Shown here: piece by piece, positions 19,750 to 31,274 of the stretch
Position numbering within the stretch: position 1 is the stretch's first letter
How the letters are laid out: each line of letters opens with the position of its first letter
From: Scilla litardierei
Lineage: Eukaryota > Streptophyta > Magnoliopsida > Asparagales > Asparagaceae
DNA length: 64,000 bases
Direction: 5' to 3'
Assembly (NCBI GenBank): GCA_030789695.1
Contig: CM061139.1
Location: forward strand, 201,287,641 to 201,351,640
The notes under the pieces: generated by a model
Database searches by the model: none
Seen by the model: only the letters and a program-made list of their open reading frames with translations
Told to the model about the DNA's origin: nothing
Program-made: the position numbers and the translations under genes

Positions 19750-21203
19750 TTTGTTTGATTAAGGCAAAATGCCACACGCAAGCAACGTGCTCGCAAGCCC
19801 ACACTTAGGAAGAGATTCAAGCCAACGATTGTCTCTCCTCCATTTCAGCTCAAACAAACCACTGCTCAACCCTCACAATCTCGACCTGAACCCCAAGCAC
19901 AAACTACACAACCATCATCGCCCACGGAACCCATCACTTCTACACCCCCGGGCTCGACACTTGAGATTACGTGTCGTAGTCTCGAATGTCAGTCACGTTA
20001 TACTCGTCTTATGGGTGCTCGAGTTATCCCCGAGCGTTTCATTAAGTATAGTGACTAAACAGGTCTCTCAAACATTTTCGAGAAGACTGAACTCTTAGAG
20101 TTATGGCGCGACTCTCGTGTCGCGCCTTTATATCCAAATCTTATTAGGCTTTTCTATGCCAACCGTCTTCAGGACGAGTATTCTAAAACGCATCATATTG
20201 ACACCAGTGTCCAATGGGTTACACATTTTGCTTGATTTTCAAACCCTTGGCACTATTCTTGGCATTCCCACTTTCGATCAGCTCCTTATCGATATGGATA
20301 TATGACTGACTCCACCATCTTGGACACGATTTTCATTTCAACGGCCTCTTAAGATTACGGTAGGTCTTGGTGCCAAGCACCTCTCTTCCCCAGCCATGAT
20401 TTGCAATCTCATCATCAAATCCAATATTTTACCCAAAACTGGCTCGGTCGATTACTATCTTTAGAGTACTTCCGTTGTCTTTACGCCCTCTTTGGAGAAG
20501 TAAAGATAAGCTGGGCACATGTCATCTTGGACCGGGTATATGAGACCCATACTTTATCCTATCCCTCTCACACACGTCTTTCGCCACTTTGGCGTTACAT
20601 TGTTAGCAGTGTAGAGGAGTGCACCGGGAGCTCGTATTGACTCCAAGGTGATCACAAAGTCTGAGTTAGCATACCACGTTGTAGCAAAGATCGCTGCCTC
20701 TTCTTCTTCAGCTGGTGCCTCAGCTTCAATTCGTCCACCAGTCGACCAGCTGGTACTATCGGACCTTTCACATCTGATCCATCATCGTCGCAGCCTTCTC
20801 ACACTGATCCATCACATTTTGATCTGCCACCACCTCCACCTTCTGTTGGTGATTCATCTGCTTATGAGTGACCTCTTGTTCAGATGAGTCTTTGGACGTC
20901 TTAAGGGCTCAGGTCTCCAGCCTTGGAGATGACATGGATCGTGTTCGCTCTAGTCAGGATCACTTCGGTGGCGATCTGAAGAATTTCAGGAAAGTCGTCA
21001 ACAGTCATACCCGTGTTTTGGTTCGTCTCGATGGGATTCTGAAACAGCAGAAGACAGATCGTGGGAGCGTGCAAAAGCTTGTTGAGGACTCTGCTCACAC
21101 CAGAGATCGTCTCGATGCTAATTGCGAGAGCATTCAGCAGCTGATTAAGGATGCTACTTATACTCGAGATCGTGTTGATGATGTCAGGACTTGCCTGACT
21201 TGA
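19750..21203 (+). pseudogene. Env-position ORF of the SIRE element, decayed
   Basis: After pol and before the 3' LTR lies coding-like sequence. It has a basic, proline-rich start (ATRKQRARKPTLRKRFKP, about 19770-19825), then a region with MGARVIPERFIKYSD and APLYPNLIRLFYANRL (about 20010-20165). The latter resembles the 'putative plant transposon protein' family found in SIRE and Athila elements. At 20868-21203 an open 111-residue frame shows heptad-like SSLGDDMDRVRSSQDHF and repeats of HTRDRLDANCESIQQL / YTRDRVDDVRTCL, suggesting a coiled coil. Several stops and frameshifts separate these parts. SIRE elements are known to carry an env-like ORF here. I see no clear membrane segment, so 'env' is positional only. 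Confidence 0.55.
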
Positions 21204-22373
21204 TTGGAGTGTAGTCCCGAGCGCATCAAGAGTGAGGTCTCTCTGAGGTCTCTCTAATGCATCAGGATGTGGATGAGGTGAAGAAGAAGAAGACCACTGT
21301 TACTTCTATTGTCCACATCCAGATTGAGCAGACTCTTCTTTAGACTTGTCTGGTGCAGAAGATTAACAAGAAGTTGGAGATGGCTATGCCTACTCCGCTT
21401 GATGTTGCTTCTCCGGATGCACCCAGACCGAGTGCTCCTCCTTAGCCTTGATTGTATATTCTTGGAGACTCGTGTTAATATATATTTTGTACTTTTGCGA
21501 GTTGGTGAGGGTTTTGATGTATTTTTGTTTTGATGTAATGTTATGTGACATTTTGTTTTATGTTATGATATAAGATGTTTGAGACTTGTATTATTTTTGT
21601 TGTTGAACAATGTGGTGATGTAATTCTTATTTGTAGCTCATCGACTCTTTTATTAATACATGGAGCATTTCTTTTTGGATATGTCTCATTGTTAATTATA
21701 TGCAAATTGTGATGCATTTCCAATAACTTAATTATTGATATGGTCTACATACCTATGTTTTGATTTCATTTGTGATAAATTATCAAGTATGATACTCCTT
21801 CATGATTTGTTTTATCATTCTCTTAAGTATCACCTAGATGTTTATCGTATTCATAAACTCCTATATTTTATAACTCTTTTAGCACTAGTTGTTTCTCTTC
21901 CTCCTACTCCTTTTAGATATTGACAAACGATGAGAGAAATAAACAAAGTAATAATTCATGTGATGTGCTATTAGGCTTTTAAACATTTCCATGCATCATA
22001 TAGTCAGAAGTTGGATGTTTATGAAAAGGAAGAAAGATTTAACAAACTTTTTGACCATTGTATGATTTAAGGGGGGTATGATATATTGAATTGGATGTTA
22101 TATCCCACATTTCCAACCAATTTAATTTAATATAATTCCACCCGTGTGTCACATATATGCCACTCTTTTGTGTATACATTCATTTCTATGCTTTCATGCC
22201 TATATACACAACTTCACGTGATACACACCCTATTAAGTGCAAATTGATGACATATATTATAATTCACTTATTTGGTTTACTTAATTGGCATCATTGCAGG
22301 GGGAGAAAGTATTAATTTCATACAATTATTTATTTTGTTTATGTTTTATTTGTTATCATAAAAAGTGAGAGAA
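21204..22373 (+). other. SIRE 3' untranslated region with purine tracts
   Basis: No supported gene. AT-rich sequence includes a GGGGGAGA purine tract at about 22300 and AAAAAGTGAGAGAA at 22360-22373, directly before the 3' LTR, which is the likely plus-strand primer. Confidence 0.55.
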
Positions 22374-23800
22374 TGTTGAGTATTGGATCCCATAATTTGG
22401 TTTTGATGATAAGTAAACATAAATTATTATGATTAAATTTTCATTTTGCAGTTAATTAAAGCGTTGTTAAAGTTAGATTGAAGAATAATTAAAAGCGACG
22501 TTAGATTGAAGCAACGACTTGAAAAATTCAAGGAGATTGACTCAATGACTCAAATAGGATGTGAAGAGGATTAAAAATGTAATTTATTTATTTCTTTACT
22601 CTGTTGAGTCATTCGATTGTTAAGCCTTGAATTATATCACTTAGAAGCACTTACACTTCATGCACATGTCATTAGAATAATCATTAGATGATCCCATAAG
22701 GTAATTAGTTCATAAATATCAAATTAGAGATTTTTGTTTTAGATCAGACGTCTAATGAGGACCCATCAGACGTCTTATGTGCATGTTATTTAGAACCTTG
22801 AAAGCCCTGACTCGCTAGAAGTCTGATGTAGACTTCCCAGACGTCTAACAGAGCAGTCAGATGTCTGGGAGTTGTTTTTTAGACATCTGATTACAATTGA
22901 ATTATTTTATGAGAGCTCTTTATACTTGCTTGTTTTAGTCAGCCATCTGATGCACATCTTCCAGACATTTGAACAGTTCACCAGACGTCTGAGAACCCTT
23001 TATCAGACGTATGACTTATAGTCGTTAAATAGCTTTTATTGTATAGTCAGAATAGTTGTTAAGACGTCTGGAAGACCTTCAGACGTCTGATTGCTGTAAA
23101 TCTACCTATTTATTTCCGTTACATAATTTATTGCTGAGGGGGTTTCACTGGTTTTAGGTTTTTTTTCTTGAGCATTATTTATAGGAGATGGCCTAGTACA
23201 TTTCAGAAATCTTGAATACACAATCAAAGCTTATCATCTTCCTTAAGTGCTCAAACTCCATGGTCCAACTAAGTTCTTAAGCTCACATCCTAGCATTGAA
23301 TGCTACATCAATTGTACAATCTCATTTAGTGCTGCAACTCACATCTTAGAGCACTTCATACACACATCTTGCATATTCAAATAAGTTATATTTCAAGGCA
23401 TAGGGTTGTGTAATATTTCAAGTTTATTGCAAAACAAATTTCTATTTCGCTTGTTGAGATTTAACTCTCGGGTTGCGAGATTGACTATTCTCGGGTTGTG
23501 GGAATATGGACATCATTGTATTTCAATTTACACCTGTCGGTATTTGGCAAGTGGGTTACAGTGGATCTATCTCAAGTGGGATTTACTTGAGGGCACTGCA
23601 GTAAGATTTAGGGAGTCGAGATTTGACTCAGGAATCCGAAGCAGGGTAACTATCTGTGTTTGCGATTGATCAAATTTCTGTGGTTTATTAATTCCGCATT
23701 ATTGGTTAATTAGGGTTTTAATTGGCGTAAATTTCCATTATTATTGTAAAACACTACTCATCCCCTCAAGTGGTTCCCCCATATAGCTACATGTCCTACA
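22374..23800 (+). repeat. 3' LTR of the SIRE-type element (1427 bp)
   Basis: Begins TGTTGAGTATTGGATCCC and ends ATAGCTACATGTCCTACA. The beginning is shared with the solo LTR at 39890. The U3 part (22745-23090) contains about eleven copies of CAGACGTCTG or one- to three-base variants. Its last 545 bp match the truncated 5' LTR at 5518-6040. Confidence 0.88.
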
Positions 23801-25664
23801 GCTTGTCCTCCTTCACCGCATAGTAGGTCAGACATCCCCATATATGCATATAATCATAGTCGAAAACTGGCTTTCTGGACATACCTCCAAATGAGGTCTT
23901 TCATTCAAAGCAACATAATGTACCTTATTGATCAAATAGGTCACATACGCCAGTGCATCTGTCTAAAACTTCTTCGATATGTCGACTGTAGATAACATGC
24001 ATCGGACCTTCTCCAGTAAGGTCTGTTTCATCCTATAGGCTACTCCGTTTTGTTGTGACGTACCACTAACGCTGAAGTGTCTTTGAATCTCCTCTCTTCT
24101 ACAGTACTTTTGAAAGGGTCCGACCTATACTCTCTAACGTTGTCACTTCGGAGTCTTGACTTTCTTGTCGGTCTGTTTCTCAATCAATGTCTTCTATTTT
24201 ATGGACTTGCTCAGGACCTCGTCTTAGACTTCAGAAGAAACACACATACCATGCGTGAGAAATCATCAATGAAAGACAAAATCGTGTTTACCTCCCAGTG
24301 AGGTTGTCCTCGCCGGTCTCCACACATTGGTGTGGACATAGTCAAGCACTCCCTTTGTATTGTGGATGGCGGTCTCAAAAGATGCTCGTGTCTTTTTGCC
24401 GAAGACATAATGCTCGCAGAACTCAATCCTCCCGGTCTTGGCTCCTTGTAGGTGATCTATTTTAATAAGCTTTTGCAGAGTTTTCTCTCCAACAAGCCCT
24501 AGACGCATGTGACAGAGTAAAGAATCATCTCTGTCGACCTCACGGAAGAGTGTTGCAGTGCCAGTCACTACCGAGCCATCTAAATAGTAGAGGTTGTCTT
24601 TACGCTTCCACTTCATTACAAGCATTGCTCTTGAGTCACACTCAGAGCTCCATTTTCCATGGCCACTCCACCCCTTGGCTTCAAGTGACCCAAGTGATAC
24701 GGGGTTTCGCTTTAGGCCGGGAACATAATGTATCTCGTTGATGTCTCGAGTGATTCCATCACCCATCATGATCTGAACTGTTCCAATGCCTTCCGTTAAA
24801 CAAGCATAGTCATCTCCAAATAGGATTGTACTCTTACCACCTTCATGAAAGGACGTAAAGTACTCTCTTTGTGGCGTCATATAAAAGGAGCATTTGGAAT
24901 CAAGCACCCAACTTTTCGACGTCATGTCCTCCGAAGCACCAATACCAACTCATCAACCTCAACGCCCATGACGATGTTTGCGGTAACATCGTACTTCTTT
25001 TTCGCCTTTAGACAATCTTTAACCCACTATCCTTTCTCTCGACAGAATGCACATTGGTACTTTGCTAAGTCCTTTCGAGGAGGTCCACTGCTCGTCCCTA
25101 GACTTGGATCGAAAATACCCTTTCCGACCACCACTCATTGCTTCGGCCTCTTACCACGATAAGAGCTATGTTACCTCGGCTCCTCGTGTCTAGCTCGTCG
25201 TTCTTTCGAAATTCATCGGTTGTAAGAGCATTGGACACATCTTTAAAAGTGATTGAATTCTTGCTGTATGTAAGGACCAAAACAATATGCTCGTACTCTT
25301 TGGATAAAAAGTTAAGAAGAATCATCGCCTTGTCTTCATTATTGACCTTTATATCAATGTTCCTTTGGTCGGTCAGAAGCTTGTTGTAATAATCATGATG
25401 TTCTTCAATAGATATTCCTTCTTCGAGCTTCAAGCCAAATAACTTCTTTAGGTGCAGATGATTTTGGATGTTCTTCATGTATTTATTTCTGAGCTCTTCC
25501 CAAAACACCTTAACATTGGTCTTCTCTATGAAAAAATACTTCTTCTCTTTTGTCAAATACAATCGGATCGTACCACACACATTCCTGTTCAAAGTCTTCC
25601 ACTCTGTGTCAGACATGATCATCGGCTTTTCATCCAATCTTATGTCTTGACCGAGCTGGTTCAA
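23801..25664 (-). pseudogene. Copia gag, protease and partial integrase
   Basis: Gag is readable at 25664-25098 (DTEWKTLNRNVCGTIRLYLT, LKKLFGLKLEEGISIEEH), a copia gag with the usual capsid helices. The zinc knuckle near 25050-25000 reads CAFCREKG-stop-WVKDC: the position of the metal-binding His is a stop codon. The protease motif near 24900 is VLDSKC in place of D-S-G. The pre-integrase finger follows (HMRLGLVGEKTLQKL, CEHYVFGKKTR, about 24510-24400), and then the integrase start (LDYVHTNVWRPARTTS, ending near 24270). The rest, to 23801, is readable only in fragments. Several essential residues are lost, so it is inactive. Confidence 0.75.
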
Positions 25665-25848
25665 GACATCTAAGATCTTGATTCTTCACATTCCGAAGTT
25701 GATCTTTTCATCAAACTTCTTTATCTCGAACTTCTTGTTGGACACAATCGTTCGAACTGCTAGATGTTGCTCATTGGAGGTCAACTTCGGGGAGTTGTTA
25801 TCGCCGCCGTTGCTTATCTTCACCACCTACGTAGATCTCAAAACCAAT

Positions 25849-25860
25849 GCTCTGATACCA
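25849..25860 (-). other. Primer binding site of the minus-strand copia
   Basis: On the minus strand the sequence reads TGGTATCAGAGC, the initiator-Met tRNA complement, three bases from the LTR end at 25864. Confidence 0.88.
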
Positions 25861-25863
25861 ATT

Positions 25864-26625
25864 TGTTGTGCGCAACGATGTGGAAGTTTCGGATCGTCGG
25901 TCGATCAGGTGGTGAGGGGGTGAACAAGAACAATTAGAGCACAATAAGATTGTAATTTTAGGACATTGACCGGTAAAGAAAACACTCAATAGCCTTAATT
26001 CAATGGAAGAACAGAAAATACAACTGTTCTTAACTTCTGAACGATGAAGTACTCAATCTTTCTCCCTAAATGCTCTCTATACAATCTCCCAAATTGGCTT
26101 TCAATAATGGCGACTCCAAGCTCTCTGTGTGTTTGTGCACCTCTATTTAAAAACCCCTCCCCAAGCATCCCTGGTATAGCCTCTAGGACATGTGCGCAAA
26201 TCGAATTTTATTGGGAGAGGAACTCTAGTTCCAATAGAATTCTATTTAGAGAGCAATCCGATCTCAAATAGAATTCTATTGGGAGAGCAACTCTAACTTG
26301 AATAGGATTATGCATCCTGTAGTCTGTGCCTCTGAGCTGCCGAGCTCCCTGCTGGAGTCCCGAGCTGGCGAGCTTCAAATTGCCGAGCTTCAGAGCTACC
26401 GATAGCTGGGCTATCGAGTTGCTGAGCTTCCGAACTATCGATCCTCCGAACTGAGGATTTAGGTCTGCGTGAGTTAGCTCAACCCCAAATCCTTATAACT
26501 GGCCATGCAGAGCCAAATACACGGGACCCAAGGCACATGCAAACTAGCCCTGCGTGACTACTTGCCAACTCCAACTCCTTTAGCTCCTCAAATCGAGCCA
26601 ACTTTTTACAGATGATGCAATTGTG
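25864..26625 (-). repeat. 5' LTR of the minus-strand copia (about 760 bp)
   Basis: Its inner end (CACAACA on the minus strand) is fixed by the primer site. The outer end is placed at about 26625 only from a TGCACAATTG start and from where ENT intron sequence resumes; it could differ by tens of bases. It contains a 34-bp tandem repeat at 26201-26304 and a stretch of repeated CGAGCT words at 26330-26450. Confidence 0.55.
26201..26304. repeat. 34-bp tandem repeat, three units
   Basis: Units start at 26201, 26235 and 26269, with a partial fourth at 26303. Units two and three share TAGAATTCTATT, whose core is a palindrome, followed by GAGAGCAA. It lies in the LTR. Confidence 0.8.
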
Positions 26626-26820
26626 CACATCTTAACCTGATCGTGCGGTATTTGGAACTGGAAATAATTCACCTATTTATAATGATATTATAAAGCCCAT
26701 ACACATGGTATTCGGATTGTTCTGTGGACTGTCTTCAAATTGATTATTTGCCCTCGTTTTTTCGTATCTAACATTTTGTCTAATAATGAAAACATTTCTT
26801 TTGTGTTTCTTGTGTTGCAG
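26626..26820 (+). other. ENT intron sequence ending in a splice acceptor
   Basis: This stretch is not LTR. It ends with a T-rich tract and TTGTGTTGCAG at 26810-26820, a good plant 3' splice site directly before the first recognisable ENT exon. It is the surviving 3' part of the intron that follows the missing first exon. Confidence 0.65.
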
Positions 26821-28899
26821 CATTACCACCCTACTAGAGTTCTTACACTTTGTTATCAACCTTTTGCCTTTGTAACGGCCGCAATATTAACATATCATGA
26901 AGCAAAGCTTAATACAAGAATTCGGAACATAGGGGGATTCACTCTTTTCTTCATAAGTTCCGCTTTACTAATTGTTGTAAGTGTCTTCTTATTTTCCTTA
27001 AAAATGTAATGCAGTTACTTTCATCCTTTTCCTTTGACCATGTTTTCTGACACTTCTGAGTAAAAATTTAATAATTTTTATGTTATAGTTGGATGTAGCA
27101 ACATCTGGTAGAGGCGGAATTGGACCGTTTATTGGAGTGTGCATTCTCAGTGGATCATTCGGAGTTGCAGATGGTTTTGCTCAAGGTGGAATGGTTGGTG
27201 ATCTATCTTTGATGTGCCCAGAATTTATGCAGGTCCGTTAGCATGGTACTTTTATGGAATCTTGATTTTATTCTCACTATGAAATGTTATGCTCATTTGC
27301 ATGGTGTACATCTTTTTTAAATTCCCTTTCTTTTCTTTTAAACATGCAGTCGTTCTTTGCTGGTTTAGCTGCATCTGGTGTATTCACTTCTGGTTTAAGG
27401 TTCATCACAAAGGCAGCTTTTGAAAATTCTCAAGATGGTCTGCGCAAGGGAGCTAGTGAGTGAATTTTTATATATTCATACTGTGATGATTATGCAGCCC
27501 TGATTGCTTGAACACTTTTATGATTAAAATTTTTTTTGACTATTAGTTTACATAGTTACACATGCACTATCTACTAGTTTTGTGCCAATTAAATCGTATA
27601 TGAATAAGCAACTTTTGATTATCAGCACTTAAACCTATTCCGTAAATCTATCCCTTTGATTTATCCTTTTTTAATCTTTTGGGCCTGTTCTATTTTTAAT
27701 TTGCTGAAGTTTTAGTGCAATGATTTTTCTCCAACCTTTACATCTATTAGCGTTTCTACAATAACAGACACTATACGGATGTGCTTGCAGCATTGTTCTT
27801 TGCACTCTCAGCATTTTTCGAGCTACTTTGTGTTCTTCTATATGCATTTGTCTTTCCCAAGTTGCCAATTGTCAAGTACTATCGATCTATACGCATGTGC
27901 TTGCAGCATTGTTCTTTGCACTCTCAGCATTTTTCGAGCTACTTTGTGTTCTTCTATATGCATTTGTCTTTCCCAAGTTGCCAATTGTCAAGTACTATCG
28001 ATCTAAAGCTGCCTCCGAAGGATCGATGACAGTTACTGCTGACCTAGCTGCTGCTGGCGTCCAAAAGGAAAACCCAATAGTATGTACATCTCCGTCAAGG
28101 CTTCTGCCTCTTCTCAGTTGATTGTATAGGATGCCCTTACAAGTACAAAACCGAATTCTAAATTTATCACAATATTACAGGCTGAAGAAGATCCAAAACA
28201 CCTGGAGCGTCTGAGCATCAAACAATTGATATTACAGAATTTAGATTATGGACTGGACTTGTATCTGATATTAGTTCTGACATTGTCCATATTTCCTGGA
28301 TTCTTGTCAGAAGATACTGGATCGCATAGCTTGGGGTCATGGTAAGTGTGCGTTCCTTTGGTTTCAAAATTACTTCCATAGCATGGTATCTTTGCACAAT
28401 GCCAATTCATAGTTGATCTTTCTTCGTCAATCAGGTATGTTCTCGTCTTGATCGCTATGTATAATGCATGGGACCTCGTAGGAAGATATACACCTCTAAT
28501 AAATTTCTTAAGGATAACATCTCGGAAAGGCCTCATGTTTGCAATCCTATGTCGTTTCTTGTTCATTCCGGCATTCTACTTCACGGCAAAGTACGGAGGC
28601 CAAGGGTGGATGATCATGCTGACATCTCTGTTAGGGATAACAAATGGTCATCTTACAGTCTGCGTCATGACTGCAGCACCGAAAGGATACAATGTCAGAG
28701 AACTACATTCTAATAATGCTCGTTAGTTGTTAGATGCACTATGTTCGTTTGATAGCGTTAACGAGTAAATGTCTGGGTGTTTGTTGTGCAGGGACCCGAA
28801 CAGAATGCGTTGGGGAACATACTCGTCTTGTTTCTTCTCGGGGGCTTATTCTCTGGAGTTACGCTCGACTGGCTGTGGCTTATAGGCAAAGGCTGGTGA
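26821..28899 (+). CDS. Equilibrative nucleoside transporter (ENT3-like), first exon missing
   Basis: ENT proteins (SLC29 family) are membrane carriers moving nucleosides across plant membranes. Seven exons join in one open frame: 26821-26976, 27089-27232, 27350-27455, 27907-28079, 28181-28341, 28435-28693 and 28792-28899. This gives 368 residues and ends at TGA. All introns are GT-AG and the phases match (0, 0, 1, 0, 2, 0). Recognisable family segments are YHPTRVLTLCYQPFAF, GDLSLMCPEFMQ, FRFITKAAFE-like LRFITKAAFENS, FVFPKLPIVKYYRS, WDLVGRYTPLI, FYFTAKYGGQGWMIMLTS and GPEQNALGN, with WLWLIGKGW at the end. Only about the first 50 residues (exon 1 with the ATG and first membrane helix) are absent. 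Everything from 1 to about 26625 is transposon, so exon 1 is either beyond the window across a giant intron or deleted. A duplicated acceptor precedes exon 4. Confidence 0.88.
27771..28002 (+). repeat. 116-bp tandem duplication of a splice acceptor and exon start in ENT
   Basis: 27771-27886 and 27887-28002 are identical except for one base (27778 G, 27894 C). Each copy holds GTGCTTGCAG and the following coding sequence to the Tyr-Tyr-Arg codons. Splicing to the right acceptor (exon from 27907) keeps the transporter frame. Splicing to the left one (exon from 27791) adds 116 bases, which shifts the frame and reaches a stop soon after (near 28027). Confidence 0.92.
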
Positions 28900-29778
28900 T
28901 GCTGCAGTGCTAGCTCTTTAGGCATATCAATGTTCAGTACATAGACCAAGTATTTCACACCGTTTTGATTCCCACGAGATAGTTTCATTGTTTACCATTG
29001 TTGATCATTAGATCTGAAATGTATAGTGCCTCAGTTGCCTACTTGGCTGAGCTGATAACCCTTAATTGGGTTGAAACCCAAAAGGAATAACAAGATTCAT
29101 GTAAGCCAAAGACCTGATATGAAAAGACTTTGTTATAGTTGTGAAAATTTCCATGGATGCATGCATATCAATGTGTTGTTTATTTCAGCAATTATATCGC
29201 ATAATTATGAACTAGTATCAGTTTGTTTAGGTTGATCTCAAATGAATTTACAAGAAACTCATCTTGTGTTCAGTCAGAGAGGGAGTATTGATGTTGTATT
29301 AGTAAGGTTCATGTGTTGGCTGAGCCTGCAGTGATTGTTGATAATCATCTCGGGCTAGTCTCGATCCTGGTTGTGTCTTTAGATTTGTTTTTTTTTTAAA
29401 TCTTTGAATTAATTTCCTTCGGAATTCTTATTAGGATTATTAGGTTAGTAGTAGTACTGAGTGATTACAGAACATATGCATTCTTTGCTTTTTGCTTTTT
29501 ATTTTTTTTTAAGTAACTCTGATTGATGGAGATTTTGTTGATGCCGTTGTTAAATACTATTGGCTTGTTCTCCTTTATGAAGATGATGAATATAATAACC
29601 GAACTCACTTGCCGATCATCAAGCTATTTCTCATGAAGCTAGTCTACGATCATTTGGTGCTCACAAGTTCACAACGAATCAATGATAGAGGGCATCAAAT
29701 TATTGTGAATGTAGATGTTTATGGTTGGTTTTGTAACTTGGGCAACACAATATTTATCTCAAAAAATATAAATAAAAA
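28900..29778 (+). other. ENT 3' flank
   Basis: Probable 3' UTR followed by about 800 bp of AT-rich DNA. No gene, LTR or clear repeat is seen. No single polyadenylation signal stands out. Confidence 0.4.
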
Positions 29779-30070
29779 TAAATAAATAGCGATTTGTCGC
29801 GGTTTTCTGGCACTGAGAAAGACTCTACTACTAGTAAGAACAACTACACATCAAGAGCAGATCTTGGGTTCACATAGGCCATGTTGGCTACAACTGTTGA
29901 GATATTGGAGTCAACCAATAACTGCGTAATTATACAACTCTTCAAGAAACAATGATCAAGGACGACCAAGAACCATCCTATACAATTACCGTCCTCACTG
30001 ACCATCCCCTCATTGGCGGTTGACAAGACGACTGGTTTGTCGTCTCCAACAATGCTTGCTTCCTTTTTTT
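29779..30070. repeat. Diverged direct repeat, copy 1
   Basis: About 290 bp that recur, with many differences, at 31275-31556 in the same orientation. Shared blocks include GGCCATGTTGGCTA, GGAGTCAACCAATAACTGC and ACGACTGGTTTGTCGTCTCCA. Minus-strand frames give related peptides in both copies (VDSNISTVVANMAYVNPRSA here and VDSNITTVLANMAYTNPRSA in copy 2), so the unit may derive from a coding sequence I do not recognise. Confidence 0.65.
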
Positions 30071-31274
30071 GGACCATGCTGTGCCTAGCGTGTTTGATTG
30101 ACTAAGTGTATCTGTTGATGTTTTTACATGTAAAAAATCAACAATTCATATGATTTCTTGCAAGATTTTGTTCAAAATTATTTGGATCTCAGTATTCTGT
30201 AATCAACAATTCAATAAGATTTTTTGCTAGATTTTCTTCAAAATGTGTTCTTTTTTCTTTGTTGTTTGGATCTCAGTATTCTTTCTATTTCTAGTGGTGG
30301 TTATATGCCAACTTGTTTGTGTTTAAGGTCTTTGTACGGGTATGCGTGTACATTCTCCTCATAAGTTTCAATAAATTGAGTTAACCATTCTGTCCTAATA
30401 CTGTCCTAATATTGACGTGAGAATGTCCCAAGAGATTACTCGTCTTAATACTGTCCTTCCCCGGATACATTCTGACAAAAACCACCCCCATGCATCAGAT
30501 GAACTAGTCACCATTGTCCAAACAACAAATTCCACAAAACAAGGTAGTGATTTAGTACAAAGACATTGTGAACCCGGTTCTGGCACGGCCGTAGGGTCAT
30601 ACAGACCAGGGAATCATGGGCAGTTTTTAGGGGCAACTTTGACGGTTTGTTTGGATGGTCAAACGGCATCGAAACTAAGCGACGTTTGTTTCTAAGTGAT
30701 CTCCATTTGAAGTCGAAATGATATGTCATTTTGCTTCTTGGGCTTAAAAGAGAGAGGAGAATCAATTACTCAAAGTTTAGTCCTCAAAGGAGAAAACTTG
30801 AGTTAATTTGGATTCTAGTTTTTAGTACCATACCGGTTATATTACTAATCTGAAGGCTTAGCTCGCCTTATAAATAGGGTGCTCATCTTCCTCCTAATCT
30901 TACACCAAGCCTAGATCAAGCGAGCTCATCCTAAGAAAGTGAGCAAATCTAGATCTAAAGGCGACCAAATATTTCACTCTTTCTCTTCTTTATTCCCCCT
31001 TTCATGTTCTAGCAAAACTTGAAGAAACTTCGGATTTGAGTCGTAGCTTGATGCAAGGGTTCCGGTCAACGTGAGACTTTCTGGAGCAATTGATCGCTTC
31101 TTGCCGAGGCGTTGCATCGCTTCAGGACATCGTCCTAAGGAATAGTTTTTGCGACTGCAAAAACTTAAGGTATGTTTTTAAAACTTTATTTTAATAGCAG
31201 ATTAATTTTAGATCTAAATTTGCGAGATCGATTCGCCCCTCTCCTTAGATAGTAAAATATCCTGCAAATGATAC
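30071..31274. other. Unassigned DNA with an LTR-like stretch
   Basis: No gene is recognised. At 30640-31190 the sequence looks like part of an LTR or retrotransposon leader: TTATAAATAGGGT (a TATA-like promoter) near 30869 followed by transcribed-leader-like sequence. No paired LTR, primer site or target duplication was found. Confidence 0.35.

Larger units (their letters stand above)
5518..23800 (+). mobile_element. SIRE/Maximus-type Ty1/copia retrotransposon, old and nested
   Basis: A long copia element: 5' LTR remnant, initiator-Met primer site, SIRE-like gag, protease, integrase, reverse transcriptase, RNase H, an extra region in the env position, then a 1427-bp 3' LTR. It is interrupted by a chromovirus at 9447-15598 and a hAT element at 17022-18392. 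Without these the internal part is about 8.8 kb, which fits SIRE elements. The two LTRs differ at many sites where they can be compared, and all genes carry stops, so this is one of the older layers. The sequence right of 23800 is a different copia element, its target. Confidence 0.85.
23801..26625 (-). mobile_element. Ty1/copia (Tork-like) fragment, cut by the SIRE insertion
   Basis: Reading leftward there is a 5' LTR, a primer site, gag, protease and the first part of integrase, after which the SIRE 3' LTR interrupts it at 23800. The rest of the element is not on the other side of the SIRE copy within this window, so it was lost or lies further left. The protease and pre-integrase sequence is like the Tork lineage. 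It lies immediately upstream of the ENT exons, so it occupies what should be the first ENT intron or upstream DNA. Confidence 0.75.

Noticed and set aside
27781..28029. Alternative 82-residue frame through both duplicated exon copies
   Set aside because: It arises from reading the 116-bp duplication out of frame and ends quickly. The right-hand acceptor gives the true transporter frame.
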